A stretch of 64,000 nucleotides of DNA from Cordilura impudica (GCA_963682025.1 OY821517.1:106072972-106136971); one strand, 5' to 3'; numbered from the stretch's first letter, positions 31,296 to 43,439 are shown. Translations and numbers: made by a program. The notes: a model not told the origin generated them from the letters alone.

Positions 31296-31795
31296 AAAAC
31301 TACTGGTTATCCATCTGTAATGAAATCTAACGATATCGAATCTAGTGATGATAACATAAAAAGTAACATTTTTGCAGACTTTTTTGCTAGTACATATTCT
31401 GTTGCTCAATACTGTTCCAACAGCTATTCATATCCATTACACAAATCAAGCGATATCTTTTCCCCTAATTGATAAGGCAGAACTTGTTAATAGTCTAAAG
31501 AAACTTAAAATTTCATTTACTCATACACCTGATGGAGTGCCCAGTTCTATACTCAATTATTGAGCTACTTCCTTGGCAACACCATTGACTCCTTTATTTA
31601 ATGCGTCAATAAAAAACGGTTATTTTCCTTAATTTTGGGGAGCTTCTTACATCATTCCATTATGTAAATCTGGAAATAAATCGGATGTTTCTAATTACCG
31701 TGGTATTGCTAAACTTAGTGCAATCCCTAAACTTTTCGAGAAATTTATTACAGATTTTTTGTGCAATCACTCATCGATCAAAATATTTTAGTAAT

Positions 31796-32440
31796 TTTTT
31801 TAATGAATTGATATTTAGTTGAGCTTAAGTCAGTTTCAATTTCATTAAAATTGATTGAGTACTTTTTAAGGAATTCTAGATCAAAGTTAAACATATCATT
31901 TTTTTAACTTTTAGCGTGAAATATGGGTTTTTATTTTTTTTTTTTATTTATTAAAAATTGTAATATTTGGATTTTAATAATAATTACAAGCATTTTTTAT
32001 AACAATGGGATTTTTTTTTATATTTACACACAAAAAAAGGAAAATCAACTGGAAATTTTGCTATTACTACTGAAAAATTAAAAATTTTTGCTGGCAAATT
32101 TGCAAATTCGTTTCCAATCAATGAATATTTACTCTTAAAAAAGCGTTAGTTATATCTAAAAGTCTTGCTATTACTACAGAAAATTTATAATTTTTTGCTG
32201 TCAAATTTGTTAATTTCAGCAAAATAAATCTGCTAAACATTAGCGCAATGATTCTGATTTTGATAAGAAAATAAGCTCTTTTATTTTTTGAATCTTTCTT
32301 ATTTATTGAAACATTTCATACATATGTGGATTAAAAAATAACCTTAAAAAAACTGCAATAGATTTTAATATCATTTGTAACAATGGGGGTTCCGTTTGTT
32401 AATGTTTTTACTAATACTATGATTTTCTTTCTTATAATTA
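31796..32440. repeat. AT-rich, one imperfect direct repeat
   Basis: A box GCTATTACTACTGAAAAATT ... TTTTTGCTGGCAAATTTG at 32062-32106 recurs at 32167-32211 (spacing 105 bp). It may be part of a MITE whose ends I cannot place. Otherwise featureless. Confidence 0.4.
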
Positions 32441-34985
32441 TTATTCCTTTGATTCAAATATTGATTGAAAATATTCCATATTTTGTTCTGTGTTATTTCT
32501 GTACTTTAGTAGTTTTTTGACTTCTTCATCTAAATCCCGATGTTCCACTTTCCATTGATTTCGAATACTGGAGATGAACGGATCTGACGTTGCCAATAAT
32601 ATATTAAATAGATCTTCATTTGTGGAATTTCGTGAAATTTTTCTAGTATTGTGCTCTCTACAAAATCTGTAATCCTTATTCCTTTTTTTCCTTATCCTCC
32701 TCTGATAGATCTCCAAGTGGCACCAAATGATATTTGATGACATCTTTTGCATGATAAAGAAATTTGTGAACTGTTGCAGACATATTTCTCCATTAGTACT
32801 TGGTTGTATATATTTTTGCAGTTTCCTTAGCATAATCTCCAAATTTTTTGGAGACAATTATTCATTGCACGCAAGTACTTGCGGTATTGCCATCATTTGT
32901 ATTGCCTGACCCTTGTTTCGGCTGATCTATAATCAATCCAAATTTGCAATATTCATCTTGCACATGTTTCTTTTTGGAACTTCTTAACATTTTGCTGGTT
33001 TCGTTGTTTCTTATTGATCCTGAAGATTCGAAATCCAAATCATAACTGATTTTTAATATGTCTGCCATAAGTCGTATTCTTGCATGTAGCGGTGGTAATC
33101 CAAATTCATATGCATCGGTATTATCTAATGATTTTGTCGGAACTTGGTTTAATTGGCTCGATGTTGCTTGGCATATAATGCAGCTGGATGCAGCCTTCAT
33201 GTTACTCAAAGCCTGGCCTATTTTTATACCCTATACCACTATGTGGTTTGGGTATAATGACTTTGTGTAGCTGTTTGTAACAACCAAAAATATTTGACCT
33301 ACACCCATCTTTAATTATACCGATCGAATCAGAATCACTATCTGATTCGATTTAACGATGTCCGTCCGTCCGTCCGTCCGTCCGTCCGTCTGTGTGTCCA
33401 TGTAAAGTTTGTAATCAAATTGCAGGTCGCAAATATGAATATATTTTGATGAAATTTGGTATTTAATCTTTTATCGGCCATGGGATGAACGCTATTGAAA
33501 TTGGTGAGAATCGGTCCATGTTCAGACCTAGCCCCCATACAAATGACCCCTATGAAATCAACATATATTGCCATAAGATCCAAATTATCATACAAATCTT
33601 AGTCAAATTGGGTTTGTATGTATATATTACATCCATTAATCAATAGTCCAAAAATGATCCCTATTGGACAACTCTTAGTCATAGGCCCCTGCTTCCCGAT
33701 CTTCACTTAAATCTATCAAAAAACAAAAATATTGCACTGATTCTTCTCAAATTTTGTTTGTATATATTTTTGCAAAATACAAGAGACTTTACCAAATATG
33801 GTCAGTATCGGTCCATTTTTGGGCCTAGTGCCCATATAGATATAGCATTCGATATGAACTTTTTCATATCTGCAGCCGAAAAAATTAATAAAAATCCCAC
33901 TCAAATTTGGTTTATGCTTATTTTCTATATCCAGTTAGTTGGGCCTGAGAGATAGGGTCTCTAAACGCATGGTATCGAATAGTCGGGCTAGACCGACTAT
34001 AATTTTCATACTTGTTTGAATTCAAATTTGATTGGTGTCTCATTTTTCCAAATATTTTTTGTTTGCGTTGTACTAGTCGCAGGCTCTGAATCTTCAAAAA
34101 TCTTTTTCAATCGCAAGGTACAAATGAAACCATGAACATATCTGAGACCGAAATATTTTCACATACTCTCTCTTAGTATTGTATTTGTCCCGAAGAACCA
34201 TCAGATCCCCATTTACAAAAAAGAATTAACTTAGCGTTTCCATATTTCTAGCATATTTCTATTTGTAGCAAGCGTTCGGCTGTGTGACCAAGTAGAGAAT
34301 ATATCGCTGTTTTGTTAATTTCAAATCTAGAAATAATGCTAATGCCTACTAATTTGTGAACTGTTGTGCATCGCTTGGAGTAGGTATACTTTTAAGAATC
34401 CGTTTTGTTCTCACTAGACTAGCTTTAACAACTCTCTCAATGATATCCACTTTTGTCAATTGTTTCTGTGATCGTAATTGATGTAGGAAAGATTCTTTTA
34501 TATTTATACATCGAATTTTATCGTTAACATCTTTAAGTTTCCGCCTCTCAGATCTATCGCTGCAGTTGTCTAATGATTTGCGTGGTCTTCTAGCCTTAGT
34601 TGCTTTGTTGTTTTTGAAGCGACAGTTAGTGCGCCTTCTAACCAGTTTACGCTTTTTATGTAAAAGTTTTTTTTATCGTAGCTAACTTCTTTGTATCATT
34701 CTTTAGTGCTTTGGCGAAATTAGATAATTGCTCTTGTATTTCGATGCTACACGAATTTAAGTTTAATTTTATTTTAACGTAACATCTTCCTGGTTCTTGT
34801 TCGTAAAATACTCTTCGGCCAGTTCTTTATAACTGAAGCTTACCAAATTTTTCTGAAAATTTTTATTTGCGACTGTTATTTCTGAAATATATTATAGCAA
34901 TTGAGTTTGTATTCAAATGTCACTTTCTTATAAGCCTTCTCTATCAGACTATGTTTCTAGGTAAAATTAAATGGTAAGAAAATGG
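32440..34985 (-). pseudogene. Second Transib/RAG1-like transposase, minus strand
   Basis: N-terminus near 34600-34540: RRPRKSLDNCSDRSERRK. First catalytic Asp near 34210: KWGSDGSSGQIQY. Then EDSEPATSTTQTKNIWKNET (about 34090-34030) up to the DINE-like copy at 33225-34015. After it: SNMKAASSCIICQATSSQLN, LPPLHARIRLMADILKISY, GSGNTNDGNTAS (about 32890), then VHKFLYHAKDVIKYH-type sequence, LGDLSEEDKE (32700) and, after an A-run slip, NTRKISRNSTNEDLFNILLA and SDPFISSIRNQW. The Glu three residues before NK (RAG1 Glu962 position) is kept, but the TM(V/I)DGKV block with the second Asp is missing beside the insertion. No clear TIR or 5-bp duplication. Inactive. Confidence 0.8.
33225..34015 (-). mobile_element. 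DINE-like element D, full length, in Transib copy 2
   Basis: About 790 bp, with 3' hairpin (33225-33252), seven or so GTCC units (33358-33390) and palindrome (33980-34000, one mismatch GTCGGGCTAGACCGAC). Confidence 0.9.
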
Positions 34986-35018
34986 CATTAGTGTATTACT
35001 ACCTAAAATTATATATAA

Positions 35019-35798
35019 ACAAGTAAGAAAATTATAGTCGGTCTAGACCGACTATACGATACCCTATACCATGCGTTTAGAAACCCTATCTCTTAGGCCC
35101 AACTAACTGGACATTGAAAATAAGCAAAAACCAAATTTGAGTGGGATTTTTATTAATTTTTTTGTCTGCAGATATGAAAAAGTTCATATCGGATGCTATA
35201 TCTATAAAGGGACTAGGTCCAAAAATGGACCGATCCTGATCATGTTTGGTAAAGTCTCTTGTATTTTGCAAAAATATGTACAAACAAAATTTGAGAAGAA
35301 TCAGTGCAATATTTTTGTTTTTTAATAGATTTAAGTGAAGATCGGGAAGCAGCTCTATATGGGGTCAAAGGGATCATTTTTGGACTACTCATTAGTGGAT
35401 GTAATGAACGCATACAAACCCAATTTGAGTAAGATCTATATGACAATTTGGATCTTATGGCAATTTATGTCGATTTCATATGGGTAATTTGTATGGGGGC
35501 TAGGTCTGAACATGGACCGATTCTCACCAATTTCAATAGCGTTTATCCCATGGCCGATGAAAGCTTATATACCAAATTTCATCAAAATATATTCATATTT
35601 GCGACCTGCAGTTTGATTACAAGCTTTACATGGACACACAGACGGACGGACGGACGGACGGACATTGTTAAATCAACTCAGAAAGTGATTCTGATTCGAT
35701 CGGTATAATTAAAGATGGGTCTAGGTCAAATATTTTTGGTTGTTACAAACAGCAGCACAAAGTCATTATACCCAAACCACATAGTGGTATTGGGTATA
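35019..35798 (+). mobile_element. DINE-like element E, full length
   Basis: 780 bp, intact palindrome and 3' hairpin, about five GGAC units. Very close to copies F, I and J, sharing the ATATGGGTAATTTG variant. Confidence 0.92.
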
Positions 35799-36594
35799 AA
35801 AACCCACTATACAAATGAATTACCTGTGTTTTCTTTACTACTTGCGTTTGTGCATCGTTAGGTAAAATAAAAAGGTATAAAAAGGTATGACAATAAAAAA
35901 CCCAGGTTACAAATGTATAACGTCCTCCGAGTACTAACATTCTTACTTACAAATATATCAAGAGGGTGGTGTATTTTGTAAGCAGATATCTTTATGACTG
36001 GGGGATTATCACTATGATATCATTATACTGGGGGATTGTGGAGCTTTAATGCATAAGAGGAAAAAGCACCTGGGCTCTTTCCAAATACCAGGCAGCGAAA
36101 CAAAATCCCTGGAACCAACCACCATCCTCGAATTTCTGAGGGCTTCAGGGTTGGGTGAGATTTTATAGGGACAAACTATTAGCAGAGAGCAGTACAATAG
36201 ATCAATGGTCTTTTAGATCTTTCGTCTACGCAATCTTTAAAACCCTGCAAGCATATTATAACCAAAGGGGTAGATGGACGTACGTGTGCTTTTTGCTATG
36301 CAAAATCAAAAAAAAAACATCAAGAAAAACGGCAAGGCATTACTTAAAAGGAACATCTACATACTATCCATATTGTTTCAATACAATGTTACCCAAAATA
36401 TGCTCACTTTAAAAAATAATATTTACAGATGTATTTTCTAACTTCTTAAACTAAGATATTTCTGAATTACTTCATTATATTAAAAGATTAACCATAAAAT
36501 ATACCTCATATAGTTTTTATTGTATAAAAGCAAGAAAATCTTCCTACGGTAATTGGGATTAAGCAAATATATTCACATTTTTTTTTTTTTTTTA
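35799..36594. other. Unassigned; possible coding trace near 36040-36160
   Basis: The plus strand at 36050-36160 has an open stretch (KRKKHLGSFQIPGSETKSLE, then TTILEFLRASGLGEIL) that I do not recognise. The flanking sequence is AT-rich. It could be a decayed retroelement piece. Two opposite-strand frames (36012-36197, 36155-36412) overlap here without recognisable domains. Confidence 0.3.
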
Positions 36595-38030
36595 ATGATA
36601 AATAAAAATTCTCGAGCTCGAGGTCCATTTTAATTATAAACAAGTAAGAAAATTATAGTCGGTCTAGACCGACTATACGATACCCTATACCATGCGTTTA
36701 GAAACCCTATCTCTTAGGCCCAGCTAACTGGACATAGAAAATAAGCTAAAACCAAACTTAAATGGGATTTTTATTAATTTTTTTGGCTGCAGATATGAAA
36801 AAGTTCATATCGGATGCTATATCTATATAGGGACTAGGTCCAAAAATGGACCGATCCTGATCATGTTTGGTAAAGTCTCTTGTATTTTGCAAAAATATAT
36901 ACAAACAAAATTTGAGAAGAATCAGTGCAATATTTTTGTTTTTTAATAGATTTAAGTGAAGATCGGGAAGCAGCTCTATATGGGATCAAAGGGATCATTT
37001 TTGGACTACTCATTAATGGATGTAATGAACGCATATAAACCCAATTTGAGTAAGATCTATATGACAATTTGGATCTTATGGCAATTTATGTCGATTTCAT
37101 ATGGGTAATTTGTATGGGGGCTAGGTCTGAACATGGACCGATTCTCACCAATTTCAATAGCGTTCATCCCATGGCTGATGAAAGCTTATATACCAAATTT
37201 CATCAAAATATATTCATATTTGCGACCTGCAGTTTGATTACAAGGTTTACATGGACACACAGACGGACGGACGGACGGACGGACGGACATTGTTAAATCA
37301 ACTCAGAAAGTGATTCTGATTCGATCGGTATAATTAAAGATGGGTCTAGGTCAAATATTTTTGGTTGTTACAAACAGCAGCACAAAGTCATTATACCCAA
37401 ACCACATAGTGGTATAGGGTATAAAAACGGCATTGACAAACCACTGTGTTCAAAATAAACATACACCAGATATTGATAATGTGAGCGTATTACAAACTGA
37501 GAATAACTATAGACGCCGCATTATGCTAGAGATGCTACATATTATAAACATACCAACAACGAAGAGAAGTAACTGTAAGGCTGATGTGGAGAATTGTGCT
37601 TAGAGCTACCGTCATTTAATAAACAAAAGAAAGGGTTTAATGCAATAAATAGTTTTAAGTATATTCAGTGCAATAATAGAGGAAGAGATGTCAACAATAT
37701 TAATAGTTTTTATGTAAACATTATATGTAAGTTTGTGTGTGCATATTTATAAATATTATTTAAGATGATCTAGTGGTTTTTGATGTAGTGTATTTTGTTA
37801 TTATTGTATATACTTACTGTGTTTACACTTACTATAATTTTAATTACATTTGCTATGGTTGGTGCTTATTATGTATTTATATAAATGCTACGAAAGATAT
37901 TGTTTTCTTAAATTGTTTCTTAGATATTCCCCGATGATGACATTCGAAGAATGTCGAAATATTGGAAAATAAATTAAAATATTTTTATAATTAAAACGGA
38001 CCTCGAGCTCGAGAATTTTTATTTATCAAC
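36595..38030 (+). mobile_element. Penelope-like fragment with inverted terminal piece
   Basis: At 37430-37620 the plus strand encodes ALTNHCVQNKHTPDID then NVSVLQTENNYRRRIMLEML and HIINIPTTKRSNCKAD, matching the C-terminal end of the GIY-YIG endonuclease of Penelope-like elements (A-x-x-x-H ... H-x-x-D-(F/W)-(D/E)-N ... R-x-x-x-E). About 45 bp at the right end (37983-38027, ACCTCGAGCTCGAGAATTTT) recur inverted at 36596-36638, on the far side of DINE-like copy F. Penelope insertions often carry a short inverted terminal piece at the other end. A stable hairpin GACATTC-GAA-GAATGTC followed by GAAA is at 37939-37959. Confidence 0.65.
36640..37423 (+). mobile_element. DINE-like element F, full length, in Penelope-like DNA
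   Basis: 784 bp, intact palindrome, about six GGAC units, intact 3' hairpin. It sits directly beside the inverted piece of the Penelope-like fragment. Confidence 0.92.
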
Positions 38031-38254
38031 ATTTGAAAGGTTGAACAACTACAATCTTAAAATAATTTTTTTTAATCATAAAAAATAATATAATTTTTTG
38101 AAATTTTTTTTTTCCTAAATATTATTTTCTAATGTACTTTTATTATGCGTAAAAAACAAAAACGTTCCAATATCTTAAAAATCACCGAAGTTATGATACT
38201 TTTAAATAAAAAATTGCCAATATTTTTAGATTTTGCCTCGCACATTTTAATTTT

Positions 38255-38933
38255 TATACCCTATACCACTATGTGGTTTGGGTATATTGACTTTGTGCTG
38301 ATGTTTGTAACTACCAAAAATATTTGACCTAGATCCATATTTTATTATGCCGATCGATTCTGAATCATTTTCTGAGTCGCAGATATGAACATATTTTGAT
38401 GAAAGTTGGTATGTAGGCTTCTATTGGCCATGCCATGAAAATGGTCATTATTCAGACCCAGTCTCCATTCAAATAACCCTTATGAGATCGACTTAAATTA
38501 CCATAGGATCCAAATTATCACATAGATCTCAGTCAAATTGGGTTTGTGTGTGTTTAACACATCCATTAATCATTAGTCCAAAAATAATCCCACTAGGACA
38601 ATTCATAGTCATAGCCCCCATATAAAGATGCTACCATATCTTCACTTATATCTATCAAAAAAACAAAACTATTGCACAGATTTTTCTCACATTCGGTTTG
38701 TCCATGTTTTTGCAAATCGGTCCATTTTTCGACCTAGTCCCCATATAAGTATATCATCCGATATGAACTTTTTCATATTCAAAGGCAACAAAATTAATAA
38801 CAATGCCACCACTCAATTTGGTTTATGCTTATTTTCTATATCTAATTAGTTGGACCTAAGAGATAGGATCTCTAAGCACATAGTATAGGGTATCGTATAG
38901 TCGGTCTAGACCAACTATAATTTTCTTACTTGT
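38255..38933 (-). mobile_element. DINE-like element G, diverged
   Basis: Both ends are present (TATACCCTATACCACTATGTGG, split as hairpin; ACTTGT), but the GTCC microsatellite segment is deleted (38375-38380 region) and many substitutions are present. An older copy. Confidence 0.85.
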
Positions 38934-39018
38934 TGTTTTTTTTTATCGAAAAGTTACCGACATTTTACTCTGTAAGTTTTGATATAATTATATAAGTAAT
39001 CAAATAAAAATAACGATA

Positions 39019-39713
39019 ACAAGTAAGAAAATTATCGTAGGTCTAGACCAACTATGCGATACCATACACCTTGCGTTTAGAGAATTTGGTCTAACTAATT
39101 GGTCCAAAAAAAGCTGAGTTGAATTTTTTGCCTGCAGATCTGAAAAAGTTTATATCGGCTGCAATATTTTATGGCGACTAGGTCTTAAAATGGACCGATC
39201 TTGACCATATTTGGTAAAGTCACTTATTTTTGCAGAACCATATACAAATCAAATTTAAGAAAAATCTGTGCAATATTTTTGTTTTCGATAGGTTTAAGTG
39301 AAGATCGGGAAGAAGCTTTATATGGGGGCTATGACTAAGAATTGTCGTATAAGGTTTGTTTTTGTATTACTGATTAATGGATGTTATAAAGATACACAAA
39401 CTTAATTTGACCGAGATCTATATGACAATTTGGATATTATGGCAATTTAAGTTGATCCCATAGGGGCCATTTATATGGGGATTTTCACCAATTTCAATAA
39501 CGTTTGCCCTATGGTCGATGGATGCCAAATTTCATTAAAATATATTAATATTTACAACCTGTAGTTTGATTGCAAAGTTTATATGGGCAAACAGAGGACG
39601 GACGGACGGACCGGTCAGGGTCGATCGGTATAATAAAAGAAGAGTCTAAGTCAAATATTCTTGGTAGTCACAAACATTATCACAAACCTGACAACATAGC
39701 GTTATAGGGTATA
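39019..39713 (+). mobile_element. DINE-like element H, diverged
   Basis: Start ACAAGTAAGAAAATTATCGT, mutated palindrome, three GGAC units (39598-39610) and eroded 3' hairpin (AACATAGCGTTATAGGGTAT). It faces element G tail to tail with 85 bp between. Confidence 0.8.
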
Positions 39714-40789
39714 ATTACCGATGATACATTTTAATTTTTTTCTTGAAAATTTAAAAAAAATATGGATGAGATAATTTCTTTAATTTTTTACTCTAAATAT
39801 TTTTTTAACATTTTTTATCCGATTTATGATCAATAAAAAATATTACCAACATTTTTAATACTGATTGGTTCATTTTAATTTCTTCTTTGCATAGTTACCG
39901 ATATTTCACTCTGTAAATTACAAGGTTTCTAGATAATTATATATGCAACAACAAAAATATATGATGATAATTTTTTTTTTTTTTTTTTAATTTTTTGTCA
40001 TTTAAACTTTTTTTTTCAAAAATAGTTTTCTTCTCTCAATTTTTATGACGGGTAGCATAAAAAAAGAGTCCCGATACTTGCAAAAAAATTCCAATTTCTG
40101 ATACTTTTACAAAATCTACCAATATTTGTAATATTGTATATCTAAAAAGTGATTCGAATTTTTAACAAATCAGTTCAGTATTTTCACCACTGCCAGGAAA
40201 ACGCCTTCACGAAGCTGGATCAAAATCGCTGAATGAGAGAAAATTCTTAGGACAATTAAATGAAATTGTTCGTATATAAATCGAATATAAGTTAGATGTT
40301 AATAAATTTATTCTATGAGGAAGCAAAACGAGCCCGTTACAAAAGGTCAAACAGTCACTGAAATTTCCGTTTTATATATCATAATCACGATTTTGCGTAA
40401 TTAGCTGGTCACGTTAACTATGATCAACAAAAAATGTGTAAATAACAAACTAGAATAAAAAAAATAACCAATTGTCCGAATTCGTCTGGTGATTATGATT
40501 GTTCAGTCAGTGACAAAAACATGTTGATGTTTTCATGCACACTTTAGACAACAATTGTTGTCTGTGATATTCTAATGAAATTAAGGTCTGTAGTTATTGA
40601 ACAAAGAAAATAATTCATTTAATAAGACATTTTTAGAAAATTCATAAACAAATATTGCAAATATAGGTCAATTCATAATAACTCATGTTATCAGAAGAAA
40701 TTAAGAAACTGAGAATATGGGAATTAAAGTAGAAAATGAGTAAAACTGCAAAAGACGAGTGAGAAAGCAATATAAATATCGTATAGTTG
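39714..40789. other. AT-rich, nothing recognised
   Basis: A box AGTTACCGATATTTCACTCTGTAA at about 39893-39916 resembles 38953-38976 (AGTTACCGACATTTTACTCT), so the DNA on both sides of element H may be duplicated. No coding motif. Confidence 0.45.
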
Positions 40790-41020
40790 CACACAGAAAA
40801 CAGATTTATTGTGGCTACCGAATTTATTACCAACCGAATTGCGATAATGCTAATAACCGATTTTCGGCTTCATGATGATGACAATTCTTTTGCCTTAACA
40901 GTAAATATTTTATCATAATAGAAAATTTGCAGACGTTATGAAATTTCTGTTGATACAATCGAAAATACAGTTGTTCCACTTAAGACCAATTCGGTTGACA
41001 AATATTTTTTTTTTTGTGTG
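40790..41020 (+). mobile_element. CACACAGAAA MITE copy 2
   Basis: Same orientation as the copy at 21891, about 85 percent alike by eye; the right end is eroded to TTTTGTGTG and the TA duplication is lost. Confidence 0.8.
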
Positions 41021-41029
41021 GTCTACGCC

Positions 41030-41112
41030 TTTACCATAAGTTTCGAGTATACTTAATTAGGTCTTAGCAAATTATAGAAAAAACATAAACCAAATTTGAG
41101 TGAGACTGTCAT
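41030..41112 (+). repeat. DINE-like fragment
   Basis: AAAAAACATAAACCAAATTTGAGTGAG matches the region about 100 bp inside the DINE-like family start; the flanks are lost. Confidence 0.5.
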
Positions 41113-41175
41113 GTTGGGTAGAATAAATGCATATTTACGTTACTTTAACGAAATAACTTGGTTGTTGCAATCATA

Positions 41176-41403
41176 CACACAGAAAAATAATTCACCAACC
41201 GAATTGTTCTAAAACTTAACAACTGAATTTTCGATTGTATCAACAGAAATTTTACAGCAACTAACCATTTTCTATTGTGATAAAAAATTTACTCTGGAGA
41301 CAATAGAATTGCAATTGAAAGTAACTCAAAATTCGATTATAAACGTCATCGTAATTCGGTTGGCAACATATTTGGTAGCCACAACGATTCTGATTTCTGT
41401 GTG
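41176..41403 (-). mobile_element. CACACAGAAA MITE copy 3, TA duplication
   Basis: 228 bp in reverse orientation, with intact ends CACACAGAAAAATAATTC and GATTTCTGTGTG and TA on both sides (41174-41175, 41404-41405). Confidence 0.85.
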
Positions 41404-42225
41404 TAGATAATGTTAACTTGTGATAGTTTTCTATCAATTAAAAATACAACAACGTGTTCACATTATTCCAATTTCAAAGTAACAGCTTAGGGAGCAACAG
41501 CAGTAGGGTTAGCGTGGCAAAAGCGTGGCCATTTAATTGTTCTGTTGAAGGTATTTATGTCAATGGCATTGAATTTTCAGTAACAACTTCATAACATTCT
41601 CTTACCAAAATTCAATTTTGTACGCATTTATGACCATTTTTTTTTTTTAATTTAAATCCTCGCTGTAGGTTGTAGTTTAATGGCTTTAGTGTTGATCTTT
41701 TAATACTCGTTTGTTGCAGTGTGTAAACAAACATTAAATTGGAATTAATTAAATTCGTACATAAAACAATTAATATTCGTATTGTTTGAAGTTCAAAGGG
41801 GGAACTTTTATTAAAGTGTATTCCGATTGTGTCTTTTACGATTTTCAAAAAAAAAACATGAACATAATAACTTAATCAACAGGAATTAAACAACATGTTT
41901 ATAAAAATATTTTCTTAAGAATACAGGGTGTTTTAATGTTAAAACAGCAGTAAATGTATTTATAATTAAGTTGAGATATATTCTTAAATATGTACAGTTG
42001 GTCACAATGAAAATGGCTTACCCTTGTTTCAAGATTTGTTTTTAAAGAAGTGGTAAATGAAGTGAAAATTAGATGATTTTAATTTTATTTATTTTTTTCT
42101 TATTTATAAGGCACACATTAAACAAGTAATTTAGGTCAAAAACCACTGAGTTAGTACCTGAGCATAAAATTGTATTTACATTCATAATTTATTACGATTG
42201 TAAAACTTGTAAATAAATAAATTAA
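41404..42225. other. AT-rich, nothing recognised
   Basis: No features seen. The minus frame at 41612-41848 has no recognisable domain. Confidence 0.5.
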
Positions 42226-42293
42226 ACAAGTGTGTTAAATTCGCCTATGCCGAATCTTTGATACCCTCCAACTGTGTCTTAAAAACAATATTA
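42226..42293 (+). repeat. Fragment of second DINE-like family, 5' end
   Basis: ACAAGTGTGTTAAATTCGCC, then TATGCCGAATCTTTGATACC and CTCCAACTG: the head and palindrome of the family seen at 50415 and 53016. Confidence 0.75.
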
Positions 42294-42399
42294 ATACAGT
42301 TTCCATTTTAGTACAGTTGCAGATCATAAACCTTTAAATTCTAATACCAATTAAATTTTAAATTAATTGCTTTTCTCTGTTGACCAGCATTTATTACAA

Positions 42400-42870
42400 A
42401 GGGTGCTTTTTTGAGGTTCACAACTTTGAGTTGGGAGCACTGCTTTATTTGACAACCTTGACAGCCTTTTATTTAGTTGTTGAAATTTTCTATCAAAATA
42501 ATGGTCGTGCACTTTATCCATTTTATGGTAGCCATAATCGTCCATCAGAGCGGCTAATTCGAATAACTATGTATCGTTTTCATATCACGTTTACTCTTAA
42601 TGATAACTTGTATCCCGTAAGATGCCAAACAGTGTGCACCGTACAAGCTGTAGACGCTGTACAACAAAGCATTGAAGAAGGACCTCATCGATGGGGACGT
42701 GTCCATTCACTTTATGGCAGATTTTATGAAAGGGTCCTGGTTTACAAGCTTTTAAGGTTCAACTTGTGCAAGAATGAAAGCCAAACGATCATCGTAAGCG
42801 CCGCCAAGGTGGCCGTATGGCCCAAATCGTATCTAAATATTAATGGCATAAAATTTTGTATTCAATGAAG
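42400..42870 (+). pseudogene. mariner/IS630-type transposase N-terminal relic
   Basis: The frame 42380-42868 contains FYQNNGRALYPFYGSHNRPS, ERLIRITMYRFHITFTLNDN, LYPVRCQTVCTVQAVDAVQQ and SIEEG, matching the N-terminal helix-turn-helix of the insect mariner family whose members read N-G-R-S...HNRP-T-x-x-x-I...F-x-x-T-x-x-x-x-D...R-P. Homology then moves to another frame: LWQIL then, after a stop, GPGLQAFKVQLVQE and KPNDHRKRRQ. The part of the open frame after SIEEG is therefore out of frame. Nothing of the catalytic domain follows. It is probably the same family as the relic at 12462-12653. Confidence 0.75.
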
Positions 42871-43439
42871 CCAGTTTAATTTATTTTAATTTAAAGTTTT
42901 GGAACTCTATAACAAACATCCGTTTAAAAAAAAACAATGCGGTTTTTATTGAAAGAATTAACTTTCATCCGAAAAATTGCATTATTTTTCTATTATTAGA
43001 GTAAAACATATAAAACATAATAACACTTCATAAGAGACCAAAGAGAAATAATTTTTAAGGCGGCCAGCGTTACAATATCTAAAGTCGCAGTAAGAAATCA
43101 TACTTTTCAATGTTCTGAGATCTTAAAAATTATGCAGTCTTTCAAAAAAAGTTTAAATTAGTCTGAACTAAAGATCTTGGTAATTTTTGTTTTACCTAAT
43201 ATTAGGCGCAGTGTCAAGTCAACATTTTAAAAAGTTTTTCGTCACTGTCCTATTTTTAATAAAAAAAAGACAACTTTGTAGCAGAAATAAATATTAAAAC
43301 ATTTAAACGAAAAGAGTGATGTATATAACGCAAAAAACCGAGCGTTCGGTTATTTTCAAAATCAAATATTATAAGAGAATCCATAAAGTTTGTGTATCAA
43401 ATTTATGGAAATTGTAGGCTTTATAAGGCTAATATGCGT
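42871..43439. other. AT-rich, nothing recognised
   Basis: No motif or repeat seen. Confidence 0.5.

Larger units (their letters stand above)
22262..31795 (+). pseudogene. LINE A (Jockey-like), in three segments
   Basis: Segment 1 (22262-22559) is the end of the endonuclease: VVGDFNLPS, then FNEYGKLLDLVFTNNPED, KVFCFKQTNYRKLT and NWNDLIDL. Segment 2 (30266-30506) continues YRNMSSFMDECNPKE, KNKYYKKYKIHRAEYN and FNRDPKSFYNFVNLNR. Segment 3 (31296-31795) is the start of the RT: TGYPSVMKSND, SNIFADFFASTYS, HTPDGVPSSIL and SGNKSDVSNYRGIAKLS. Reading across TTAA at 22556/30266 keeps the frame (DLIDLMVEILYRN). The first gap is piggyBac B, the second a DINE-like copy (30507-31295). Stops and the missing 3' half make it dead; it breaks off near 31795. 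Confidence 0.85.

Noticed and set aside
37931..37959. Canonical hammerhead ribozyme
   Set aside because: The CUGANGA core is not intact and stems I and III cannot be placed; kept only as a hammerhead-like finding.
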